DNA from: Apophysomyces variabilis
Lineage: Eukaryota > Mucoromycota > Mucoromycetes > Mucorales > Mucoraceae
Direction: 5' to 3'
Length of the DNA: 64,000 nucleotides
Assembly (NCBI GenBank): GCA_002749535.1
Contig: MZZL01000037.1
Span: 12,197 to 76,196 of the forward strand
Under the pieces are notes generated by a model. It made no database searches and had not been told where the DNA came from. It worked only from the letters and a program-made list of their open reading frames with translations. Of the stretch, positions 55,316 to 64,000 are shown piece after piece. Position numbers and translations under genes: made by a program. Position 1 is the first letter of the stretch; every line of letters begins with the position of its first letter.

Positions 55316-56659
55316 ATGTTCGACGAAATCAAAGGCGGTCGTGGCGAAGACTTGGTTACCTTGACTCGCTGGGTGTTGGCACAACAACAGGTAAAAAAGA
55401 ACAAGGGCGCATACGTCATGGTTTTTCTCAAACCGCTTTTTTTTGCTGGACGCAGGAAGTTCCAGAGGCATCTGGCGATCTCACAATCCTCTTAACAGCT
55501 ATTCAATTTGGATGCAAGTTTGTCGCATCGAAAGTCAAGCAGGCCGGATTAATTAACCTGTAAGTTCAGGAAACGAACGAAAAAAAGAGACAAGTTGAGT
55601 ACGTGTTTATTTAATGCGTAACCCATAATAGATTGGGCTTGACTGGAGCAGCCAATGTCCAAGGTGAGGACGTCAAGAAGCTCGATGTCCTGGCCAACGA
55701 TATCTTCCGCAATTCATTAATTGCGTCTGGCAAGGCCTGTCTGCTCGTGTCAGAAGAAGATGAGAATGCCATGATCATCCAGGACACACAGCGTGGCAAA
55801 TACATCGTTACCTTTGACCCTCTCGATGGTTCATCCAACATTGACTGTGGTGTATCCATCGGTACCATCTTTGGTATTTTCAAAGTCGTATGTACTGAAA
55901 AACAAAAAGACACGCGTCATCTTTATGCAATTGTAAAAGCGTAGTTGACTCATCCTTTTCATCTATCTCTTTAGCGTGATGAAAACAATCCGACCATGGC
56001 CGATTTGATCCGCAGTGGCCGAGAACTTATCGCAGCAGGTTACTGTATGTATGGTTCTTATTGTGAGATGATCTTGGTAAGCATTTGAAAGAAAGAAAAA
56101 GAAAGGAAAGGGAAGACGCTTGGAAAGCTAAACGTGCTATCACATAGTCCGTTGGTAATGGCGTAAATGGCTTCACTCTTGATCCCGCCATTGGCGAATT
56201 CATCATGACACATCCCAAGGTAAAATTGTTAGTTCACCCTGTTGATGGGTTGTGCTTACCGAAGCGTAGATCACGTTGCCACCACGTGGAAAGATCTATT
56301 CAATCAATGAGGGCAACTACAAATACTTTGACGAGCCCACTAAGAAGTATGTCGATCACGTGAAGCAAAAGTACAGTGCTCGTTATGTGGGTTCTATGGT
56401 TTCCGACATCCACCGAACACTGCTATACGGTGGTATCTTTGGTTATCCCGCTGATTCCAAGTCCAAGAAGGGAAAGTTGAGAATTTTGTATGAAGTCTTT
56501 CCCATGGCCTATTTGATCGAACAGGCCGGTGGTAAGGCTACCACAGGCACCAAGGATGCTCTGGATATCATTCCTGAACATATCCATGACAGATCCGGTA
56601 TCTGGCTTGGTTCGAAGGAGGATGTCGAGGAGTTGGAGTCGTTTTACAAGCGAAACTAA
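55316..56659 (+). CDS. FBP1: Fructose-1,6-bisphosphatase
   Basis: Model join(55316..55390,55456..55559,55632..55887,55975..56076,56148..56219,56270..56659), 332 residues, five introns, matching the usual 330-350. The AMP-site helix region is [30 protein letters not shown] and SEEDENA precede the metal site [20 protein letters not shown]. The substrate site has [13 protein letters not shown], and [12 protein letters not shown] fits the FBPase signature around the catalytic Lys. It hydrolyses fructose-1,6-bisphosphate to fructose-6-phosphate, the committed gluconeogenic step, in the cytosol. Mg2+/Zn2+ ligands and the AMP pocket appear intact. The upstream CreA-like cluster suggests glucose repression. 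Confidence 0.97.
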
Positions 56660-58208
56660 AAATACATGATCAACGTTGCATTTTTCCTTTTTTAATGTGA
56701 ATCCATCTTCTTGTTAAGCTCGGGCCAAAAGAAAGGGAGAGAGGTGAAAAAGCACCATCAGTCCGTTTCTCGTTTCCTTTTTGACCCTCTCTTTCTCTTT
56801 CTGTCTCTGTCTCTCTCTTTGTCTTTCCACGTGGCCAATATATCTTAGTTTGACGTACCTTTCCCCTATGGTTGACACCATTTACTTTTTCCTCCCCACA
56901 AACAACCTGTTTTTGCGGAGAATCGCGAAACCAAGAGTTCATCTACAACTTGTACTCCGATATCATCAGCCATAAATTTGCTGATCATCCTTGAATCCAG
57001 TTAACCTTGATTCGACAATAAGTATTGCCGAAATTTTTAAAGCAAGGAGAGAATAAAGAACCTGAAGTTTGAGTGAAAGGAGTGATCATATTCCATCTTG
57101 TATTATTATCGATTCTGTTGGATAAAGTGCTATTCTAAATACAGTTGAATTCATTTGAGCAGTACAAAACATACATTCATGGTTAGTAAATAAAATGGTA
57201 TGTTGGTGCCTTTTTGCTTACTCGTCTCTAAAGTGTATTTTTTCCCTCTGGCAGAAGCTTTACGTATTATCGGACTTTATAAGCTTACTTGTCAATCCTT
57301 GAATAAATTATGAGCTTGTGTGATAAAATTACCGGCATACGGGGTGCTGCTTTGATTTAGCTTCAAGAAAGTGTGCTAATTTTCAAAAATGGCGGCAATG
57401 TGTTTCCAACCAACAGGTGGCTAACCGCAGCGATGGCTATACAAACTGCAGCTTGTTTATCTCGAGTCTGGATCGCTCGATCGGCTCCGCGCAATGGACA
57501 CATAGGATTCATAGACAAAGAAGCTTCATAAATGCATTGGCACTTTGCCTTTGCCCGTCATAATTCTTTCTTAGTCTCTGTTGGTTATATTCTCGAGAGC
57601 AAGGGACTTTTGCGAACATTAGACAAACATCGGGAAAGAAAGTACAAAGAAATTGTCGAGGTAAACAAAGTTTGGCGACTAATATCGTCACATAGTAGTT
57701 GACATTTCTGTACAAAGAGCAAATGAGGGGAAACTGGGGACACGCAAGTTCGTTTGTATGAAGAACCTGGAGAGCTTGGAGGCGGGCGTGGAAGACAGCG
57801 AAGTGATGCAGCTGCTCGATATCACAGACTCCATATTGGCCGAACTCCGAGATGACAGCAATAAGTTGGCGCAAGCACATACTGAAAAAAGTGAAATCAT
57901 TTATTACTGTTGCGTGACAGAGAAAAATATCAGAAATATAAGGAAATAGGGGTGACAGAGCGAAGAGATGGATAGTTATTAATACGATCCGATCGATAAG
58001 AAAAATGTATAATGGTTGTTTCGTATGAATTTGAGCAATGATATTTAGGAAGAGGAAAGATGTCTGTTTTTGTTTATTCCACGTCTTCCTATCTTTTGTA
58101 GTTTCTTGGATTATCCATATTTTAGAGAAATGCGACGTGATGTAGACATATAAAAAAGATTTCGTTTTATTACTGGCAGTTTGCATCCATAATTCTGATG
58201 TCTCTCGA
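56660..58208. other. Spacer, partly transposon-derived
   Basis: Contains the FBP1 3' UTR, then 1.3 kb without a supported gene. A plus-strand stretch at 57758-57949 (SLEAGVEDSEVMQLLDITDS...) looks coding-like but has no recognised family. Confidence 0.3.
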
Positions 58209-58930
58209 CTACTGAACGTCGTTTGCCCGTGATGACGCAGATCTGGCAACCGTACTCATGTGTGTGCCTCTATGATGCATAAGCTTTGCAATCCCAGGTA
58301 TATCTCCCGTCGCAAACGAGAGATGAACCTTTACTTGGTATTGCTGGTCACCTTTCCTCACATACAAGCCAGTCGTCTGCATTCTTTTCAACTGCGACAT
58401 GGTTGGTGGTAGGAAGCTAAATAGGTCTTGCTTCTTTTTCTTGTACCCAGGAACAATGCAGACTTGTACCATATTCTGCTTCTCATAACGTATGTTTGGA
58501 TGCAGGTTCATGATAGCCACATGCACAATGGTCATTGATCTAGTACTTCGTACGTGAGGCTGGAATCCGTCGACGAACAAACCCAAGGTGATATCCAAAT
58601 TCCCAGGAAGTGATCTTGCACCAGCATCTTGTAAGCGCTACCGTCAAAAATATTGTCTTAGACATCCTCTGGATTTTGTGGTCTTTTGCTACGATACTTG
58701 AACTCTTCGCGAGTATCGTCATCTACCACCATCAATGCCAACTGCCTGGAAAGAGAAAGCTGCTTGACGATAGAATGCGGTTTCTTTGTATCATTAGAAT
58801 GCTCGTTGAGGTATGCATATGTTATAAGTCTACCTGCAATGGCAGCATGCTGTCTCTCCATCGTCGTCTGCAAACAACATACGACATCAGACCCACAGGG
58901 TACCTTCTGGAGAACTCTTTGAAAGCGCGA
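58209..58930 (-). pseudogene. TNP2-like (CACTA-type) transposase fragment, decayed
   Basis: The minus strand reads KQLSLSRQLALMVVDDDTRE then EFKYRSKRP, a stop (TAA, about 58660), DNIFDGSAYKMLVQDHF, and after a frame change LGLFVDGFQPHVRSTRS ... IMNLHPNIRYEKQNMVQVCI ... FATGDIPGIAKLMHH. The order of a Y-R...DG...Y segment, LGLFVDGFxPH, NLHPxIRYxxxNM and ATGDIPG is that of TNP2-domain transposases of CACTA elements widespread in Mucorales. The C terminus ends early and several disruptions are present; no element ends were found. Confidence 0.55.
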
Positions 58931-59559
58931 TAATGGGATACAAGTCCGGGTATTGAAACGATATTCTTTTTTTTATTATATTAATCAAGTCACACTATAT
59001 CAAATATGGATCACTCGAAGAAATACAAAAGATAGGAACATGTCGAATAAACAAACCAGAACCCTTTTCCCTTCCTAAATATCATTGTTTAAATTTGTAC
59101 AAATCTTTTTTGTCAGAGCAAGTGTTTTATAAAATGGGCAAAGCTTACTATGAACTTCGGCAGCCCTGACAAACTGTAAGATCCTAGCATGCTATCCAGC
59201 ATAGTTAGCTTGATATAATTTACTAGTTGGCCACGAACCGCCATTTCAAAAGCAAGAAAGAGTAGAATGGTATAATGAGAAAGATAACTATGAATGAATG
59301 AAGAGTGCAAAGAAACGTAAACAGAGTTCAGCAGCCTGAGGAAAATTATAACTACGCTTACGCATACCTCTTTTTTTTTTTTTTGAGAAGGCTACATTAT
59401 ATGGCATTTCGTACTTACACAGTATTTTAACTTCGAGATTGAGACGAGTTTGCATTTTTTTGGACCAATCAATTTTATTTTTAGACGATTACAACATTTT
59501 TTGAGACGATCTGACCATGCTAATTTAGACGAATGTCTTCTTTTTTGAGACTATGAAGC

Positions 59560-60670
59560 AAGTTATTGAGACGACATGTACTGTAGTGACATGACTTTGG
59601 TTAGATCCCCATAAGTTTTCTTTGGATCGCGCCCTAAAAAAATTGGACTGCCAAGATGTTTTGGATCAATGACATAACACCCAGTTGCATGTTTAAAGGC
59701 GCACCCCCCCAAAAAAATTCTAAGTCGCTCAATGAGGGGATTTGTGTCACCGTCTCCAAAAAGAACAAGGCACCTGTCGAGAGAGTTTAAGGCGCCCGTG
59801 GAGGGAAAATAGTTCGGCTTAGCAGAGAAAATCAAGCCACAGAGTGAGAAAAAGAAGAGTCGTTTTCTTTAGCGAGGATGGCCATGGGAACGTGTATGAT
59901 GAAGAAGGGCATTATGCTATTGATGTGGAAATGGACGAAAACGAAACAGGGATCTTGGAAAACCTCTTAAATTTGAGCAGCTATCAGGATCTTTAAAAGG
60001 AGGATGATAGCGACGTTGCCATGGTGCCAGCTCAAACTCTGGCATCAACGCATCAACGTCAGCCCCTAAACACCCAATCCAAATCAAAAACTGTGTCTGC
60101 TGATACAGAAATCTCTTTTTTTGCGCTGGATAGGTGAAGGCCGGCAACCAAGATTTGGCACAGCAGCCGCGTAAAATGCGAAGAATCTGGCATTGTCTAA
60201 ATTATCTTTCTTTTCAGGGTGAAGAGACCAATTTCTGATGGAAGGGCATCATGCATGTGACCTTCTTGCATGGATGGGCTTTTTGCGCACACGCCAGTTG
60301 CGCAGCCCTGAGTGGATGGATGGATGCTCACAAGTCGTGTTTATTTCGTAGACTTATTTTCAGTTTGCTTGATGATTTTCCACCAACAAGTGTAAGATAC
60401 ACTAGGAGAAATTGAGCTCTGATTATCAGTAGTCATTGAAATGCAGTGTTGTGCTTGACGCCTTGCAAATACCTACTGAGGCGCATCGCTACTAGTGGAT
60501 TATCAATGCAACCTCGACGACGCTGCACGACGTGGCCACATTCACTCAGGCCTCCAAAAAGGAACGTATTCCAATTCGACTACTGCCAGCCATCGACGAT
60601 GCAACCAACAGATTCCTTATCTGATCCATTGAAAAAAGAAAAAACTGAGAGGAAGGAAAAAAACTAAGAA
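59560..60670. other. Coding-like debris on both strands
   Basis: Minus-strand 59563-59835 reads RCLVLFGDGDTNPLIERLRI ... FKHATGCYVIDPKHLGSPIF. Plus-strand 59850-59995 reads VRKRRVVFFSEDGHGNVYDE ... LENLLNLSSYQDL then a stop, with further pieces to 60667. These look like decayed exons of transposon-related genes; no firm family assignment. Confidence 0.3.
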
Positions 60671-60757
60671 AAAGGCTCCGATCAATTTACAGACACTGGC
60701 ACTGTGACTAGACGTGGGAACAGCAACGTGCTGTTTCTTCTTTTACTTTTTTTTTTT

Positions 60758-61034
60758 TACAGTATCTCCCAACAATAATTTCGCAAACTACGAATATCCA
60801 AGTTGCAGTCCAGTGGATTTACATGTCGCAATGAATGAAAATTTATATATGCATCTGGCATTCACTTGGCAAGGAGACGGGTATGGCGTCGTCAGTTTTA
60901 TGACAGGTATGTAAAAGTGGTCAATTAGAACTCTTATAACACGACAATTAATGTAATTTGTTAGCGTCAAGCTCAGTTTCCAAAATGCGCCAAGTGAATT
61001 TGCTAGATGCGACTTTAATTTTTGAAATAAAGTA
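60758..61034 (+). mobile_element. Miniature (internally deleted) derivative of the Fanzor element
   Basis: 277 bp bounded by TA on each side. Bases 60758-60840 match the left end of the 41.5-kb element (TACAGTATCTCCCAA...) and 60836-61034 match its right end; about 3.8 kb of internal sequence, including all coding DNA, is missing. The junction lies at AATGAAAA. It is therefore a MITE-like, non-autonomous copy in the same orientation. Confidence 0.75.
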
Positions 61035-61326
61035 CCATGTCGTTCTACTGTATATGGCCATGGTCATAGAGGACGCGTCGGGCGGTCATTCCGTCTCTCG
61101 CTTTTTGTCTGAGCTGAAAGCAAAGACAACAACCAAACGATGCATGTCCAGATTCTCTAGCGATGGGTGGGGGTGATAAAAATGTTATGGAGAGAATGGG
61201 ATGGATCTGAGAGCTGACATCAAGGATTTCTCGGATTTGATCATAATCGATGCGCTTTTGGTGGGCGGCCTGTGCTTTCATGCCCATATTCTGCAGAAAG
61301 TACTATTTAAACGCTGTGAACATACA

Positions 61327-61900
61327 TTATTGCCATTGAGTACGACTTTTACCCTTGAAACAGAACAGATGATCAAGTGTTGTGGCCACGGACTTGAACT
61401 CACTGGGCGATTTGGACAAGGGTAAGATGGCAATTGTCTTGGCAAAGAAGAGACCATTGATAGACACGAGCATTACATGTATCCAACGAACCCTATATGC
61501 GGGTACCCTCAAAAAATAAGCAAATTCATTTCTATTGATCATTCCTTTCTCTTGCACCAACCAACAAAGTCAAAACTAACAATCTGATCGAGCTCTTGGC
61601 TTGGATTCAAAGATTGCAAGTGGTTGAGGATAGTTGCGTTTGTGCGAAGGTTTTTGCTCTGCTGCTCCATGATGGAGCTAGGAGCTGCTGTTGGTCGCTT
61701 GTCTCTACTGAACAGATCTCCACGTGTTTATTGGTCATGTCATGATATCGAAACAGAAAGTCTATTTTGCGGCCGGATGCCAGCTTATCATGGCTGATAC
61801 CCAAGTGGTGCTTGGGTTTCCTGAGACTCCGCTTTTCACCAAGCAAATAACTTAGGCGGGCCAAGGTGTGACAGAGTAACAAATTTCGGTGACTCCGACC
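61327..61900 (-). pseudogene. Remnant of a repeated gene family, unidentified
   Basis: The minus strand reads KLASGRKIDFLFRYHDMTNK then HVEICSVETSD..., SSRAKTFAQTQLSS, a break, and further on MNR..FLRVPAYRVRWIHVML and LPLSKSPSEFKSVATTLDHL. I associate the GRKIDFL...E.CS.E pattern with a dispersed gene family of unknown function in Mucorales, from memory and with low certainty. Stops and frame changes separate the parts. Confidence 0.3.
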
Positions 61901-62654
61901 TATGATACTATAAAAGCCCTTTTATGCGGCCCAACAGCTTGGGAGTACTTTAATATGGAAGTGCAAGAGGACAAGATACACAGAATTAAAAGGAAAAACA
62001 AGGGTCCATTTTGTTGACGGAGGTTAAGCCCTATACTAAAAGAGATATCGACTAACTAATTCTTTCCGTTGGAACGTCATCGAAGGATATCTGATTTATT
62101 TTTGGCGACAGGGAGCGTCCTTCGTTCCACAGCGCTATTAATATGACCTTTACTGCATTTTGGGAAGACGCAAGGCATCAGCGGACGGCGATATAACATC
62201 CCGGAAGATGTTTTGGTAGCACAAAATATCGTTACTGGCAGCGATTTGACGATCTAATATGAATGATACCCTTTTGGTTCTTTTCGCTATCTATGCTAAG
62301 GAGATGGTTATGGGAGGAAAGATATTTTGACTGCTACAAAGAAGGATTGAGATTGCTATTACTTTATTCATTCTATCTTTCCGTCCCTTTTTCTTGTGCG
62401 CCCATTTCCCGCGAGACGCCATCGGGTCGACGGAGAAAGATCAGATGGGTAAGATAGCACGAGGACGGAGACCATGGACGTCTTTGCTGCCGTATTTATC
62501 AGCTCTCATTGTTCTAACCCATGCGGTACTAAGAGGGTCCTTTTAATTAAGCTTCCGCTCTCTATATATACCTTTTTTTTTTTCTCTTTCGAGTTCGCTT
62601 TTTTTTTTGTAACCGTTTTATGCTTTTCTCAGCCCTTCGTTTCTCTTCTTTCTT

Positions 62655-64000
62655 ATGTTTCTCTGCTCTTTCTTTGCTATTGGTTCACTAATAGCGACTC
62701 TTTCTTTCGTCCGATACACACGCGCACAATCGCCATCGAACAACCTTCCTTATAATCCTTCATTAGGTCCTGTTCAAACACAGGTGCCGTGGCGAGCGGG
62801 TCATGCCGCCGGTAAACTAAGAAAGAACATACAATATTTATTCGTTTCCCAATGAAAATACCATGACATGCTGAGCAAAAACTCCCCCCTGTAGCATTTA
62901 TTAGTCCCTATGTTATCGTTTATGGCGGAGTCGACAATCCCGCAGCGAGTGAAAATGGACCATTGCATGGTTCCATTGGTCTTTGGGTGTGGGATTCTCG
63001 CAATGGCTCGTGGTACCACCCTAATGTACAGGTTCAGGCCCAAAACCAAATGTTTCCGCAGGTGCTGTTCAGTGCCACGCCACTGCCCAGTGGAGGTCAA
63101 ATGCTTGCTGTTGTAGGTAACACCACTCAGGGCGGAACAGCCGGGATGCTCCAGAAATTAGATACCAACAGTTGGAGTTGGGGATTTCCTACCGCAGGTA
63201 GGTTCGCTTTTTTTTCTTTTTTTTTCCCTACCTTTATTTTTTGAGCGCCCTGACTGGAAGTGAAAGACGAACAAAAAACAACCTAATTAGGTCTGGAACC
63301 GCCTGCCCGATCAAACGGATTCACCCTTACCTTGGTGAATAATACTGTATATTCCTATGGCGGCATGAATCTCGATAATAATGGATATCCTATTCCGAAC
63401 GCCGTTCTCAATACGTTGTCATTAATGGATGCCAATGCATTTACTTGGACCTCCGGCTCCAATGGAGTCGGGGTAACGGACCATGCCACTTGTTATGTAC
63501 CCGCCTGCAACTGCCTTATCTCATTTGGTGGAACACGAACCGGATCAGCGTCCGATGCCACTAACGTGAGTAAAAAAACATAATTCTGGTGCAATTTTCG
63601 ATACGACCGCCCGCTCATGCGTCAAGTGTGACGCTTGAATAGGATCTGTACATTTATGATCTAGGAAAGAAAACCTGGAATCTTCAAGTAACTGCAGGCT
63701 CGGTCAACGGTGCTGCACCTGGCGCACGACGGCTGCATACTGCCAATTGTCTGCAAGATAAGATGATTATCTATGGCGGAGGTATAACTCAAGCCTATGA
63801 TACCGACGTGTGGATCCTCGACGTTTCAAAATACCCAGCATTGACTTGGAACCGAGCTAATATGGCGAATATTACCCAAAGACCTAATCCGCGCATGGGT
63901 AAGTACTGAGGTTTGCTTTCCGTTTTGTTCAGCACATACCATTCTCCTTACCTTGCTGTTTCCATCAGGACACACAGCGTCGATGGATCCAGTTACCAAA
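62655..64000 (+). CDS. Kelch-repeat (galactose-oxidase-like) secreted or membrane protein, 3' truncated by window
   Basis: Model join(62655..62811,62895..63197,63291..63565,63643..63898,63969..>64000), four introns, phases consistent. The N terminus MFLCSFFAIGSLIATLSF is a signal peptide or anchor, followed by YTRAQSPSNNLPYNPSLGP. Kelch blades are visible through YVIVYGGVDN...GLWVWDSRNGSW, NTVYSYGGMNLDN, CLISFGGTRTGS...LYIYDLGKKTW and KMIIYGGGITQAYDTDVWIL, each with the G-G and spaced aromatic pattern. At least four blades are present; a C-terminal membrane span, as in many fungal kelch cell-surface proteins, may lie beyond the window. Role: beta-propeller for carbohydrate or protein binding, not further determinable. 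Confidence 0.85.

Noticed and set aside
1..64000. CRISPR arrays, operons, ribosome-binding sites, bacterial insertion sequences
   Set aside because: No spaced direct-repeat array or bacterial-type gene organisation; splice sites and gene content are eukaryotic.

Overview
This 64-kb window reads as nuclear DNA of an early-diverging fungus, most likely a Mucoromycota (Mucorales-like) species. Genes are separated by AT-rich spacers full of poly-T/poly-A and (GA/CT)n tracts. They carry several short introns (about 50-120 nt, mostly GT-AG), and the ribosomal proteins have yeast-like lengths. The spacers hold decayed mobile elements of kinds common in Mucorales: a Ty3/Gypsy end, TNP2-like transposase debris and two Fanzor-type (eukaryotic TnpB/OrfB-like) nuclease pseudogenes. 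One 242-base run of N (52572-52813) lies inside an intron.

Layout. 1-3.6 kb: retrotransposon tail and LTR, a tRNA-Ala(TGC), and a GNAT/SSAT-like acetyltransferase. 3.6-6.8 kb: a large mitochondrial-type PPR protein. 6.8-10.2 kb: gene-poor. 10.2-14.7 kb: a bHLH-Zip factor and a PSO2/SNM1 cross-link-repair nuclease. 15-16.7 kb: Fanzor pseudogene A (minus strand). 17.1-20.1 kb: ribosomal proteins eS21 and eL14 with a Som1-like mini-gene between them. 20.1-23.7 kb: a 12-exon EST1/SMG6-like PIN protein converging on eL14. 24.6-29.4 kb: a mitochondrial-type protein, a two-RRM protein and a RAX1-like RGS/TM protein. 29.7-32.9 kb: a Myb plus C2H2 factor and a small secreted protein. 33-37.5 kb: gene desert. 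37.5-40.5 kb: a second bHLH factor and a two-finger SRE-like GATA factor. 41.4-45.5 kb: a complete but inactivated Fanzor-carrying transposon. 47.3-48.4 kb: Rab5. 49.9-54 kb: a Zn2Cys6 factor and a DDHD phospholipase. 55.3-56.7 kb: fructose-1,6-bisphosphatase. 57-62 kb: transposon graveyard, including a 277-bp miniature derivative of the Fanzor element. 62.7 kb to the end: a kelch-repeat protein cut by the window edge.

The most notable system is the Fanzor element. The short copy at 60758-61034 carries both ends of the 4.06-kb element at 41455-45514, joined, with TA at each border. This defines the element boundaries, suggests a TA-targeting (Tc1/mariner-like) carrier with imperfect terminal inverted repeats, and singles out a right-end block of about 195 bp as the best place to look for a guide-RNA scaffold. 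A second, differently built Fanzor pseudogene at 15-16.7 kb shows that at least two lineages invaded this genome.

Host genes were assembled by hand from splice signals; for each multi-exon model the exon phases add up to one open frame. No expression, homology search or alignment software was available, so family names rest on recognised motifs.
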